Assembly (NCBI GenBank): GCA_947499615.1
Contig: CANMOP010000010.1
Span: 6,004 to 70,003, forward strand
DNA length: 64,000 bases
Source: RH-chloro-G1 sp003670575
GTDB taxonomy: Bacteria; Chloroflexota; Dehalococcoidia; UBA2979
Direction: 5' to 3'
Positions 8,661-17,729 of this stretch are shown here, piece by piece. The notes under the pieces were generated by a model that did no database searches, was not told the origin of the DNA, and saw only the letters and a program-made list of their open reading frames with translations. Position numbers and translations under genes: made by a program. Position 1 is the stretch's first letter, and every line of letters begins with the position of its first letter.

Positions 8661-8700
8661 GCGGGGAGTATGGCACGGGCGCGTGCTAGAATCGCGGCCC
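8661..8700. promoter_or_regulatory. Back-to-back extended -10 promoters for folD and acpS, probably leaderless
   Basis: The 40-bp gap between the two GTG start codons holds, on the plus strand, TGC-TAGAAT (8684-8692), 8 nt before the acpS GTG. On the minus strand it holds TGC-CATACT (-10 at 8672-8667), 6 nt before the folD GTG. Both are extended -10 elements at a distance that puts the transcription start on or next to the start codon. No Shine-Dalgarno sequence is visible for either gene. Confidence 0.6.
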
Positions 8701-9144
8701 GTGAGTACCCATGCCGTTGGCGTCGACATGATCGAGACCACCCGCGTCCGCGAGGTGCTGGAGAAGCACCCGGAGCGGTTCCTCTCGCGCGTCTTCACAC
8801 CGGAGGAAGTCGCGTTCTGCCGCGGACGCGTGCAGGAGCTCGCAGCCCGCTTCGCCGCCAAAGAGGCCGTGATGAAGGCGCTCGGCACCGGGGCGCGCTC
8901 CGTCGGCTGGCGTGAGATCGAGGTGCTGCCGGACCGCCGAGGCAAGCCGCTGGTCTACCTCTACGGCGGCGCTCTGGAACGCGCGGGCACGATTGGCCTC
9001 GAAGCGATCGATATCTCGCTGAGCCATCTCGCGGACATGTCGATCGCGGTCGTGGTGTGCACGCAGCAGATCCTCGAGCAGGATCCCGCCGCCGCCCGGG
9101 AGCGCCTCGTCGCCCGTCTGCGCGAACGCGGGCTGCTCGCATGA
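8701..9144 (+). CDS. acpS: Holo-[acyl-carrier-protein] synthase
   Basis: Transfers 4'-phosphopantetheine from coenzyme A to apo-ACP, activating it for fatty-acid synthesis. The 147-residue protein has the N-terminal Mg2+-binding GVDMIETTRV motif and the RFAAKEAVMKALGTG motif, and ends with a slightly longer basic tail than usual. The GTG at 8701 is preceded directly by a -10 element, so the transcript is probably leaderless. It opens a plus-strand run with nnr and the fabD-fabF-fabF genes, although no acyl carrier protein gene is in the window. Confidence 0.93.
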   Translation: MSTHAVGVDMIETTRVREVLEKHPERFLSRVFTPEEVAFCRGRVQELAARFAAKEAVMKALGTGARSVGWREIEVLPDRRGKPLVYLYGGALERAGTIGLEAIDISLSHLADMSIAVVVCTQQILEQDPAAARERLVARLRERGLLA

Positions 9145-9205
9145 GGGCCGGGCCGCCAGCGGCCTCTATTGGGCGCGGCCTCGGTGTTCGCGCCGTGAGG
9201 TTCCG

Positions 9206-10798
9206 ATGAAGCTCGTGACGGTGGCGCAGATGCGCGCGCTGGAGGCGGCCACCGAGGCGACCGGCATCTCGACCGCGACGCTGATGGAGCGCGCGGGAGT
9301 GTCCGCGGGGCAAGAAGCCTGGATGGTGGTCAATCAGAGCGACCAGCGACCGGTGCTGGTGCTCGCCGGCCCCGGCAACAACGGCGGCGATGGCATCGTC
9401 GCCGCTCGGCACCTGCACGAGATGGGCGCGACCGTCCACCTCTACCTGCTGCGCCCACGCGCCGACGATGACCCGGTCTGGCGCGAGGGACGCGAACTGG
9501 GCGTGCCCGCATCGACGGCCGCCGGGGACCCCGACTTCGAACAACTGGACGCGATGCTGCGCGAGGCGAGTTGCGTACTGGATGCGGTGCTTGGCACCGG
9601 CGGCGGACGTGCCATCGAGGGCGATTTCGCCGCGGTACTCGACCGCGTGCGTGAGGCGCAGGAACGCGTGTCGAAGCCGGGCGGGCCGCTGACCGTGATC
9701 GCGCTCGACCTGCCGAGCGGCGTCGACGCCGATACCGGCACGGCCGACCCGCACACGGTACGCGCAGACATGACGGTCTGCTTCGGGCACGTGAAGGTCG
9801 GGCTGTACCAACTCCCCGCCCGTGAGTTGTGTGGCGAGATCATCCCGATCGACATCGGCATCCCGGCCGCGCTCTCCGCTGACCTGCCGTACGAAGAGAT
9901 CGACGCGCGCACGACACGACTCGCCGCGCCCCCGCGCCCCCTCGGAGCGAACAAGGGAACCTTCGGGCGCGCGACGATCGCCGCAGGTTCGCTGCGCTAT
10001 CCCGGCGCCCCGCGACTGGCCGCCGAGGCGTGCGCGCGCAGCGGCGCGGGCCTGACCGCACTCGCGTTGCCCGATGTTGTGCAACCGCTGGTCGCCCCCT
10101 CGTTCCCCGACGCGATTCACGAGCCGCTGCCCTCGGCGGCTGGCGCGATGCGCGGCGCCGAGGCTGCCCGCGTGTTGCTGCGTGCGCTGCCCGGGACAGA
10201 CGCGCTGCTGGTCGGACCGGGGTTGGAGCACACCGTCGCGACCGAGGAGTTCGTCCGCTCACTGCTGGCCGGCCTGGACGGCATCGATGGGTTGCGCGCG
10301 GTGGTGCTGGACGCGGACGCGCTGAACGTACTTGCTGGGCATCCCGCCACCGGCGGTCAGGGCGGGTGGCCGGACTGGTCCGCCGTGCCCCGCGTGCTCA
10401 CCCCCCACCCCGGCGAGATGGCTCGTCTGCTGCGCTGCACCGTCGCCGAGGTGCAGGCTCACCGCCTCGATCGCGCGGTGGAGTACGCGCGCGCCACACG
10501 AAGCACCGTCGTGCTGAAGGGTGCGGGCACCATCGTGGCCGCGCCGGACGGTCGGGCGCGCGTCTCCCCCATCGCGAATCCGATGCTGGCGACGGGCGGC
10601 ACCGGTGATGTGCTGGCTGGCCTGATCGTCGGATTCATCGCCCAAGGCCTCGATCCGTTCGAGGCAGCCTCGGCGGCGGTGTATGTGCACGCGGAGTGCG
10701 GAGCACAGGTCGCGCAGGAGCGCGGCGCCGCCGCGGGGCTCGCCCAGGACCTGCTATCCGTGCTGCCGACAGTGCGCCGTGCGTTAGATGGAGATTAA
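9206..10798 (+). CDS. nnr: Bifunctional NAD(P)H-hydrate epimerase / ADP-dependent dehydratase
   Basis: Repairs damaged NAD(P)H hydrates. The N-terminal ~235 residues form the YjeF_N epimerase (PGNNGGDGIVAARHL, ALDLPSGVDADTG). The C-terminal ~290 residues form the YjeF_C dehydratase of the ribokinase-like fold (TPHPGEMARLL, then the ATP/ADP-site NPMLATGGTGDVLAGLI). Length (530) is normal for the fused form. The gene follows acpS by 61 nt, a neighbour pair common in bacteria. Confidence 0.95.
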   Translation: MKLVTVAQMRALEAATEATGISTATLMERAGVSAGQEAWMVVNQSDQRPVLVLAGPGNNGGDGIVAARHLHEMGATVHLYLLRPRADDDPVWREGRELGVPASTAAGDPDFEQLDAMLREASCVLDAVLGTGGGRAIEGDFAAVLDRVREAQERVSKPGGPLTVIALDLPSGVDADTGTADPHTVRADMTVCFGHVKVGLYQLPARELCGEIIPIDIGIPAALSADLPYEEIDARTTRLAAPPRPLGANKGTFGRATIAAGSLRYPGAPRLAAEACARSGAGLTALALPDVVQPLVAPSFPDAIHEPLPSAAGAMRGAEAARVLLRALPGTDALLVGPGLEHTVATEEFVRSLLAGLDGIDGLRAVVLDADALNVLAGHPATGGQGGWPDWSAVPRVLTPHPGEMARLLRCTVAEVQAHRLDRAVEYARATRSTVVLKGAGTIVAAPDGRARVSPIANPMLATGGTGDVLAGLIVGFIAQGLDPFEAASAAVYVHAECGAQVAQERGAAAGLAQDLLSVLPTVRRALDGD

Positions 10799-10931
10799 CG
10801 CGTGTACTCGACTGCTCTGATACCATCACCTCACGCGACAGGTTCGCGCGGCGCCTGAAGTTCTGGCGGTGGGTTGGCCCTGCCGTTGACGTGATTTCCC
10901 GCGCGCGCACCGTCCGATGGAGGTTCGGGGC

Positions 10932-11948
10932 GTGACAGACACTCCCACCACCGGCACTGCTCCCACCGACGAGCCGGACACGGATCCGCTCGCGTTGCTG
11001 TTCCCTGGCCAGGGTTCGCAGGCTCCCGGCATGGGCCGTCGTGTCTTCGAGCACTCGGGCGCGGCGCGCGAGGTGTTCGCCGAGGCGAGCGAGTACACCC
11101 ACCTCGACATCGCGGCGATCTGCTTCGAGGGGGACGCGGACTCGCTGGCGGAGACTACCTACACACAGCCCGCCGTCGTCACCACTTCGATCGCGATCAT
11201 CGCAGCGATGCGCGAGAAGTTGCACGAGGTCGGCCAGCGCGTGCGGCCACGCCTGTTCGGCGGGCACTCGCTCGGGCTGTTCAGCGCCGCCGTCGCCGCC
11301 GAGGCGCTCACCTTCCGCGATGCCCTGTTCATGGTGCTGGAGCGTTCGAAGCTGATGAGCAGCTTCAACAGCGCGCGACCAGTCGGCATGGCCTCGATCA
11401 TCGGTCTCGACGCGGAGGCGGTGCGCGCGATCTGCGTGGACGCGACCTTGTCGCCGGCGGACCGTGTGGACGTGGCGAACTACAACCTGGACAACCAGAC
11501 CGTGATCAGCGGCGACCTGGCTGCGCTTGAGCGCGGGATGGAACGAGCCCGCGCTCAGCAGGGCAAGGTCATCCAGTTGAAGGTGAAGGTCTCCTCCCAC
11601 ACGCCGCTGCATGTGGATCAGGCGCAGGCGTTCGCCCAGATGATCCACGAAGTTCCCATCGCGGATCCGCAACGCCCCATCGTCTCCAATCGCAGCTCGG
11701 AGCTCCTGCGCACCGGCGCCGAGCTGCGATTGGAGTTCGAGCAGCAGCTCTGCTCGCCGGTGTACTGGGCGGACAATGTCCGCCGCATGTGCCGCGAGGG
11801 CGTGGACACCTTCGTCGAGGTCGGCCCGGGGCACGTGCTCGCGCGGATGGTGAAGCGCATCTCAGACAGCCTGATCACGGTCTCCCTCGACGATGCCGAG
11901 GTGGAGCCGATCCCGATCTCCATCCTGCCAGCGGAACTGGCGCGCTAG
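10932..11948 (+). CDS. fabD: Malonyl-CoA:ACP transacylase
   Basis: Loads malonyl groups from CoA onto ACP for fatty-acid elongation. The 338-residue protein shows LFPGQGSQAPGMG, the nucleophile elbow GHSLG (Ser113), the distal SSHTPLH histidine motif and the C-terminal EVGPGHVLARM. The GTG at 10932 has a good ribosome site (GGAGG, 10919-10923). An in-frame ATG at 10917 would overlap that site. It is the first of three consecutive fatty-acid genes, 3 nt before the first KAS. Confidence 0.95.
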   Translation: MTDTPTTGTAPTDEPDTDPLALLFPGQGSQAPGMGRRVFEHSGAAREVFAEASEYTHLDIAAICFEGDADSLAETTYTQPAVVTTSIAIIAAMREKLHEVGQRVRPRLFGGHSLGLFSAAVAAEALTFRDALFMVLERSKLMSSFNSARPVGMASIIGLDAEAVRAICVDATLSPADRVDVANYNLDNQTVISGDLAALERGMERARAQQGKVIQLKVKVSSHTPLHVDQAQAFAQMIHEVPIADPQRPIVSNRSSELLRTGAELRLEFEQQLCSPVYWADNVRRMCREGVDTFVEVGPGHVLARMVKRISDSLITVSLDDAEVEPIPISILPAELAR

Positions 11949-11951
11949 CCC

Positions 11952-13190
11952 ATGCGTCGCGTCGTCGTCACCGGCATCGGGCTGATCACGCCGCTCGGCA
12001 ACGACACCGCCTCGACGTGGGATGGCCTGGTCGCGGGGCGCTCTGGCATCGGCTACGTCACGAACTTCGACGCGTCGATGTACGAGTTCCCGATTGCCGG
12101 CGAGGTGCGCGGGTTCGAACCGGAGCGCTTTGTCGATGCAAAGCTGCTGCGCCGCATCGACCGCTCGTCGGCGCTGGCACTGGCCGCGACGCGTCTCGCC
12201 GTCGACGACTCGCAACTCGATGTCTCGTCGCTGCCGCCGGACAGCATCGGCTGCGTCCTCGGCACCGGCATGGGCGGCGCACACCTGCTGATCGAGAATC
12301 AGCGACTGTTCGATGAGAAGGGCCCACGCCGGGTCAGCCCGTTCATGGTCACCAGCATGCTGCCCGACACCGCCACCGGTCTGGTGGCGATCACGCTGGG
12401 CGTGCGCGGCCCGAACTTCGCGATCACCGCTGCCTGCGCGACCGGCGGCGCGGCCCTCGGCGAGTGTGCCGAGGTCATCGCGCGCGGCGACGCCGATGTG
12501 ATGATTGGCGGTGGCTTCGAGGCGCCACTGCGCCCGATCTACTACGCGGGCTTCCACGCCATGCGCGCCCTGGCGGAGCACGCCGACCCGACACAAGCGT
12601 CCCGCCCGTTCGACAAGGACCGCAACGGCTTCGTCATCTCCGAGGGCGCCGGCATCCTGATCCTCGAGGAATTGGAGCACGCGCTCGCTCGCGGGGCGCG
12701 CATCTACGCCGAGTGGAAGGGCGCGGGCACCTCCAACGACGCGTTCGATATGGTTGCCGCCGCCGAGGATGGCCGCGGCATCGCGGGCGCGATTCAGCGT
12801 TCCCTCCGCCGCGCCGACCTCGCACCTGACGCCATCGATTATGTCAATGCGCACGGCACCGGCACCCCGCTCAACGACCGAGTGGAGACGCACGCCCTGC
12901 ACTCGGTGTTTGGCGATCACGCGGCACGACTGTTGGTGTCGTCGACGAAGTCGATGACCGGTCACATGATGGGCGCCGCGGGAGCCGTCGAGGGCGCCGT
13001 GGCCGCCCTCACCTGCCACTACCAGGTGGTGCCACCCACCATCAACTACACCACGCCCGACCCGGACTGCGACCTTGATTACGTGCCCAACGAGGCGCGA
13101 CACGCGACCATCCGAAACGCGATGAGCACCTCGGTGGGGCTCGGCGGGCACAACTCCTCGATCATCTTCGGACGCTGGGAGGGTGCGTAA
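11952..13190 (+). CDS. fabF: Beta-ketoacyl-ACP synthase II, first of a tandem pair
   Basis: Condenses malonyl-ACP with a growing acyl-ACP. This is a 412-residue thiolase-fold KAS with a complete catalytic triad: Cys162 (TAACATGGAALG), His301 (NAHGTGTPLND) and His338 (TKSMTGHMMGAAG). It is followed with a 1-nt overlap (TAATG) by a second KAS of the same family. The two are clearly divergent in sequence, so this is an old duplication or two specialised enzymes rather than a recent copy. Which one acts as FabB-like or FabF-like cannot be told. Confidence 0.93.
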   Translation: MRRVVVTGIGLITPLGNDTASTWDGLVAGRSGIGYVTNFDASMYEFPIAGEVRGFEPERFVDAKLLRRIDRSSALALAATRLAVDDSQLDVSSLPPDSIGCVLGTGMGGAHLLIENQRLFDEKGPRRVSPFMVTSMLPDTATGLVAITLGVRGPNFAITAACATGGAALGECAEVIARGDADVMIGGGFEAPLRPIYYAGFHAMRALAEHADPTQASRPFDKDRNGFVISEGAGILILEELEHALARGARIYAEWKGAGTSNDAFDMVAAAEDGRGIAGAIQRSLRRADLAPDAIDYVNAHGTGTPLNDRVETHALHSVFGDHAARLLVSSTKSMTGHMMGAAGAVEGAVAALTCHYQVVPPTINYTTPDPDCDLDYVPNEARHATIRNAMSTSVGLGGHNSSIIFGRWEGA

Positions 13191-14446
13191 TGACTACTGC
13201 CTATGAGCCGCGACGCGTCGTGGTGACGGGGGTCGGCCTTGTGACGGCCGTCGGGAACACGCGCGAGGAGACGTGGGCGGCGCTGCTGGCCGGCAAGAAC
13301 GGCATCGTGCCGGTGACGCTATGCGACACGGATGGCCTCGCCTCGCGCATCGCGGGTGAGGTTCAGGGGTTCGACCCGCTGAACTTCATCGACCGCAAGG
13401 ACGCGCGGCGCATGGACCGCTTCGTGCAACTGGCCGTCGCCGCGACCGCCGAGGCGCTGGCGCACTCCGGCCTCGACGTGGCAGCGAACGCCGACCAGGT
13501 GGGCGTGATGATCGGCGCCGGGATCGGCGGGCTCACCACGCTGGAGGAGCAGTTCCACACGCTGTTCGAGAAAGGCCCGGACCGCATCTCGCCGTTTCTG
13601 GTGCCGATGTTCATCTCGGACATGGCGGCCGGGCAGGTCTCGATCCAGTTCGGCGCGCGCGGGCCCAACTACAACACGGTCTCGGCGTGCGCCTCCGGCG
13701 CGGACGCGCTGGGCACCGCCCTCGAGGTGATCCGCCGCGGCGACGCGGTGGCGATGCTGGCCGGCGGCGCGGAGTCGGCGATCACGCGCATGGGGCTCGC
13801 CTCCTTCGCCGCGTCGCGCGCGCTCTCGACGAAGCGCAACAACGACCCGGAGCACGCGAGCCGGCCGTACGACCTGCATCGCGACGGCTTCGTACTCGCC
13901 GAGGGTGCGGCCACCCTCGTGCTGGAGGACCTGGAGTTCGCGCAGGCGCGCGGCGCGACGATCCTCGCGGAGTTCATGTCCTACGGGCAGTCGGCGGACG
14001 CGTTCCACGTCACGCAGCCCTCCGAGAACGGCGAGGGCGCGGCGCGCGCGATGCAGATCGCCCTGCGCAAGGCGGGCATCGCCGCCAGCGCAATCAACTA
14101 CATCAACCCGCACGGCACCAGCACGCCACTGAACGACAAGTTCGAGACGATGTCGGTGAAGGCGGTGTTCGGCGAGGCGGCGCGCGGCATCCCGATGTCG
14201 TCGACGAAGTCGATGGTCGGGCACAGCCTCGGCGCGTGCGGCGGCATCGAGGCGGGCGTGACGGTGCTATCGCTGCGCGACCAGCGCATCCACCCGACGC
14301 GCAACCTCATCGTCCCCGACCCGGACTGCGACCTCGACTACGTCCCGGAGGGCCCTCGCGACCTCGCCATCGAGTACGCGATGTCCAACTCGCTGGGCTT
14401 CGGCGGCCACAACTCGAGTCTCATTTTCAGGCGGTGGGGCGAGTAG
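13190..14446 (+). CDS. fabF: Beta-ketoacyl-ACP synthase II, second of a tandem pair
   Basis: A 418-residue KAS with the full triad Cys167 (VSACASGADALG), His308 (NPHGTSTPLND) and His345 (TKSMVGHSLGACGG). The HGTSTPLND and GHSLGACGG forms are closer to the usual FabF signatures than those of its upstream partner. It starts inside the stop of the first KAS, so the pair is translationally coupled and should be made in equal amounts. No fabG, fabZ, fabI or acpP accompanies it. A short hairpin follows the stop. Confidence 0.93.
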   Translation: MTTAYEPRRVVVTGVGLVTAVGNTREETWAALLAGKNGIVPVTLCDTDGLASRIAGEVQGFDPLNFIDRKDARRMDRFVQLAVAATAEALAHSGLDVAANADQVGVMIGAGIGGLTTLEEQFHTLFEKGPDRISPFLVPMFISDMAAGQVSIQFGARGPNYNTVSACASGADALGTALEVIRRGDAVAMLAGGAESAITRMGLASFAASRALSTKRNNDPEHASRPYDLHRDGFVLAEGAATLVLEDLEFAQARGATILAEFMSYGQSADAFHVTQPSENGEGAARAMQIALRKAGIAASAINYINPHGTSTPLNDKFETMSVKAVFGEAARGIPMSSTKSMVGHSLGACGGIEAGVTVLSLRDQRIHPTRNLIVPDPDCDLDYVPEGPRDLAIEYAMSNSLGFGGHNSSLIFRRWGE

Positions 14447-14462
14447 GGGGGTTCCGCTCGAA

Positions 14463-14482
14463 AGCGTCTCGGAAGAGACGTT
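14463..14482 (+). terminator. Hairpin with GGAA tetraloop after the fabF pair
   Basis: CGTCTC-GGAA-GAGACG forms a 6-bp stem capped by a GNRA loop (8 bp counting a flanking A-T and G-T pair), 17 nt after the second fabF stop. It lacks a T-run, so termination would be weak or Rho-assisted. Confidence 0.4.
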
Positions 14483-14585
14483 GCACTCCCAGAGCACGGG
14501 CAACCAGTGCCGCAGCCACCCACGCCAGACTTTCGTATTCGGCGTTCCTTGTCTCCGGATCCGCCGACAAGCGCCCCGAGTGCAC

Positions 14586-15743
14586 CTATTCGTTACGGAC
14601 GCGAATTGCCCTGTAGGCGGCGGAATGCCGGGACGCAGCGTTCCCACCAATCGCAGCCCGGCTCATCACGTTCGACAACACGCGACGGAGCGGCACACGC
14701 TCCAGTTGCAGTAGGAGCCCCTCGATCCGCGAAAGCATTCCGTTTCTTAGGTTCGCGTCCCCGATCCTGTCGCTTAGCACGAGGCGACTGGCTTCGAGCA
14801 ATTCAGCCCGTAACGTCGGGGGAATCTCGGACGACGCTTCCGCCGCGACATATCGACGCGCGACGGCTGGCAAGATCGCATCGATAAGGCTCGCTGCCGA
14901 CAGCGAACACACCTCGATAACCGAATCCCAACTGCACGCTTCGAGGTAATGATGAATCCACCCGCGCATTCGGGTTTTTTCAGGCTCCGGGAGTCCTAGA
15001 TACCGATCGAGCATCTCCTGACAATCCCAGCGTACCGAACGAAAAGCAAGGGGATGCCGCGCTCTCCGCGTTGTTCGCCGACTCCGTAGCTCGGTGAATA
15101 GGATCGCCCCCTCCACAAAGAAGTCTAGTTGGTAGAAGCTCCCGAGATTGCCCGACTCGAGCGAGAGGACAGTGGTGAGCGAATCTACGCAGTCGGCGAG
15201 CAGCCTCTCGCCCACTCGGCCAGATACGTTCCCATCGTGCGTCTCAAAGAAGCCACCGACGCGTTCGAAAGTCCTTTCGGCCTCGTCCCGACCGACCAAC
15301 GGGGCAACGACAATAGGCAGTCCCGCAGCTTGAATCGCAGACGCGCGGCCAAAGTAGTTGCAGAGGACGAAATCAACGCGATCGGCGACCGCCGGCATCC
15401 CGCGCTCGATGAGAGCCTGATACAGGGGAGCGATCAGGCGTGCCGAGTTGCAGCCGAAGATGCATTCGTTCATCACGACGCCGCTCGTCCAGCGGTTATT
15501 CGAAGAAAGTTGTCCCATGTTCTCAACAGAAACTGTGGCCGTTCGGTCTCCGGAGAGCGTGCCGTGGAACTGCCAGCCCTCATCGTCCATGACGATGTCG
15601 TGGCCACGGGTGCCCAAGATCACCTGGCCGGAAATCAACTGAACTAGCCGGAAGGACACAGGGATCTGTTCCTCACCGCGAAGGAGATAACCGACCCCCT
15701 CGAAGTCGGCGCGCGAGATGCCCAAGCGATCGATGAATTGCAT
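14586..15743 (-). CDS. Uncharacterised 385-residue protein of lower GC content
   Basis: I do not recognise this protein. It has no signal peptide or clear transmembrane segment. The N-terminal third looks beta-rich (IPVSFRLVQL...HGTLSGDRTATVSV) and the C-terminal half is helical (DSVIEVCSLSAASLIDAILPAV). The overall plan of a beta-rich front and helical back recalls ApeA/HEPN-type proteins, but I cannot confirm a catalytic R-x4-6-H motif. The start is the ATG at 15743, because residues upstream of it look random. It is transcribed against both neighbours (fabF, recJ), and codon use is visibly less GC-biased than around it, consistent with acquisition. Confidence 0.6.
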   Translation of the reverse strand: MQFIDRLGISRADFEGVGYLLRGEEQIPVSFRLVQLISGQVILGTRGHDIVMDDEGWQFHGTLSGDRTATVSVENMGQLSSNNRWTSGVVMNECIFGCNSARLIAPLYQALIERGMPAVADRVDFVLCNYFGRASAIQAAGLPIVVAPLVGRDEAERTFERVGGFFETHDGNVSGRVGERLLADCVDSLTTVLSLESGNLGSFYQLDFFVEGAILFTELRSRRTTRRARHPLAFRSVRWDCQEMLDRYLGLPEPEKTRMRGWIHHYLEACSWDSVIEVCSLSAASLIDAILPAVARRYVAAEASSEIPPTLRAELLEASRLVLSDRIGDANLRNGMLSRIEGLLLQLERVPLRRVLSNVMSRAAIGGNAASRHSAAYRAIRVRNE

Positions 15744-15872
15744 TGGGTGAAGTCTTCGTTGGTCGCTGGTACGTGCATCGGCACGCGAACCACGGCGCGG
15801 ATACGAGGATAGCCGCGCTCCACTGCCGCGCGCGATACACTCCCACCAGCCCCTCCCCGGAGCCAACGCCCT

Positions 15873-17582
15873 ATGACCACCACCTCAGCCGACGCAACGA
15901 TCCTCGAGGGTTCGGGGGGGCGGCGGTGGCGCGTGCGCGGAGCCGCCGACCTGCTCGCGTTCGCGGGAGCGCCGTGGCCTGCGCTGGTCTCGACGCTGCT
16001 CTCCCATCGCGACGTGCATGACACCGCCGAGGGGCACGCATACCTCGGCGAGCCGGGGGAGCTGACCGACCCGCGGCTGATGCCCAACCTCGAGGTCGCG
16101 GTGGAGCGGCTGGCGCGCGCCTGCACGGCGGGCGAGCGGGTGGCGGTGTTCGGCGACTTTGATGTCGACGGCGTCACCTCGACGACCATCCTCACCGAGG
16201 GGCTGAGCGCGCTCGGCGCGGTGCCGTTGCCGTACATCCCCGACCGCTTCACCGAGGGCTACGGCCCCAACGTCGCGGCCATCGAGGCGCTGCACGCGCG
16301 TGGCGCGACCGTGCTGGTCACCGCCGACTGTGGCACCTCGGCGGTGCACGAGGTCGCGGCGGCGAATGCGCTGGGCATGGACGTGATCGTGATCGACCAC
16401 CACACCGTGCCAGACGAGCTGCCCGAGGCGCTGGCGATCGTGAACCCGAAGCTCAACGGCTCCGAGTACGGCAGCGAGCCCGCCGCCTGCGGGGTGGCGT
16501 ACAAGGTGGTGCACGACCTGCACGACCGGCTGGGCGTGGCGTACGACCCCGCGCCGCATCGCGCGCTGGTGGCGCTGGGCACGGTCTGCGACCTGGCACC
16601 GATGCTGGCGGAGAACCGCGACCTGGTGCGCATCGGCATGGACGCGCTGCGCACCTCCAAGCGGCCGGGGCTGCTGGCGCTGGCGGACTCGGCGGGCATT
16701 GAGCTGCGCGACGTCGACGCCGAGGCGTGCGGCTGGGTGCTGGGCCCACGCATCAACGCGGCGGGGCGGATGGAGCACGCGCGCATCGCGCTGGACATGA
16801 TGCTCGCCACCACCGAGGAGGAGGCGCGCCCGCTGGCCGCCCGCCTCGCCTCGCTGAATGAGCAGCGGCGCGATCAGACCGCAGCGGCGTTCGAGCTGGC
16901 GGGCAGTGCGCTCACGCACGAGCAGGGTGAGGCGGCGCTGGTGTTCGTCGCGTCCGAGGCGATCTCATCGGGCATCGTCGGGCTGGTCGCATCGCGGCTC
17001 GCGGACCAGCACCAGCGTCCGGCGATCGTCGCGCAGATCGCCGGTGACGAAGCACGGGCGTCGTGCCGCTCGATCCCGGAGTTCGACATCACTGCGCTGC
17101 TGCGACGTAACGCCGGGCTGTTCAAGCGCTTCGGCGGGCACCGCGCGGCGGCCGGCTTCACCATCGACGCATCGCGACTCGACGAGGTGCGTGCGGTGCT
17201 GCTCGCCGACGCCGCGCTGCACCTCGACGCGTCGAGCATCGTCCCCACGATCGATATCGACGCCGAGCTGCCGTTGCGCGATGTGAACACCGAGGTGTTG
17301 AAGTGGCTCGGCCGGCTTGGGCCGCACGGCATCGGCAACGCGACTCCCACGTTCCTCTCGCGCGGCGTCACGGTCATCGACACGCGCATCGTCGGCAAGA
17401 ACGGCACGCACCTGCAATTCAAGCTGCGCGAGGGCCGCGTGACCTGGAGCGCGATCGCCTTCGGCGCAGCGGAACGCGCTGTCCCCGCGGGCGAGGCGGC
17501 CGATGTCGTCTACACGTTCCGTCGCGACAGCCTGCGTGGCACGCTCCAACTGGAGGTGCTCGACCTGCGCCCGGCGCAGTAG
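15873..17582 (+). CDS. recJ: Single-stranded-DNA exonuclease RecJ
   Basis: A 5'-3' exonuclease for ssDNA in recombination and repair. The 569-residue protein contains the DHH phosphoesterase motifs in order: GDFDVDG, TADCG, VIDHHTVPDE, GTVCDLAPM and GPRINAAGRM. They are followed by the DHHA1 motif FGGHRAAAGFTI and a C-terminal OB-fold domain (LGPHGIGNATPTF...). All metal-binding motifs are intact. The gene stands alone, and its stop codon is followed within 6 nt by a pentanucleotide tandem repeat. Confidence 0.95.
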   Translation: MTTTSADATILEGSGGRRWRVRGAADLLAFAGAPWPALVSTLLSHRDVHDTAEGHAYLGEPGELTDPRLMPNLEVAVERLARACTAGERVAVFGDFDVDGVTSTTILTEGLSALGAVPLPYIPDRFTEGYGPNVAAIEALHARGATVLVTADCGTSAVHEVAAANALGMDVIVIDHHTVPDELPEALAIVNPKLNGSEYGSEPAACGVAYKVVHDLHDRLGVAYDPAPHRALVALGTVCDLAPMLAENRDLVRIGMDALRTSKRPGLLALADSAGIELRDVDAEACGWVLGPRINAAGRMEHARIALDMMLATTEEEARPLAARLASLNEQRRDQTAAAFELAGSALTHEQGEAALVFVASEAISSGIVGLVASRLADQHQRPAIVAQIAGDEARASCRSIPEFDITALLRRNAGLFKRFGGHRAAAGFTIDASRLDEVRAVLLADAALHLDASSIVPTIDIDAELPLRDVNTEVLKWLGRLGPHGIGNATPTFLSRGVTVIDTRIVGKNGTHLQFKLREGRVTWSAIAFGAAERAVPAGEAADVVYTFRRDSLRGTLQLEVLDLRPAQ

Positions 17583-17587
17583 TCGGC

Positions 17588-17638
17588 GCACCGCACCGCA
17601 CCGCACCGCACCGCACCGCACCGCACCGCACCGCACCG
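17588..17638. repeat. Tandem pentanucleotide repeat (GCACC)~10
   Basis: About ten uninterrupted copies of GCACC begin six bases after the recJ stop codon, in the gap between recJ and a convergent gene. Perfect units of this length are prone to replication slippage, so copy number may vary between strains. It lies outside both coding regions and would not change either protein. Confidence 0.95.
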
Positions 17639-17691
17639 CGACACAGATGCTCGCTGGTACTCGCCACGCGGGTGGATGTCGAGCAGCGCGT

Positions 17692-17727
17692 TGGGAGCGC
17701 GGGAGCGCGGGAGCGCGGGAGCGGGAA
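17692..17727. repeat. Tandem octamer repeat (GGGAGCGC)~4
   Basis: Roughly four units of GAGCGCGG/GGGAGCGC lie just beyond the stop codon of the minus-strand gene at 17730. The first unit is one base short and the last is degenerate. It is the second tandem repeat in the same 147-bp gap between convergent genes. Confidence 0.8.
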
Positions 17728-17729
17728 CG

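Noticed and set aside
17588..17638. CRISPR array
   Set aside because: The unit is a 5-bp tandem repeat without spacers; no cas genes are present.
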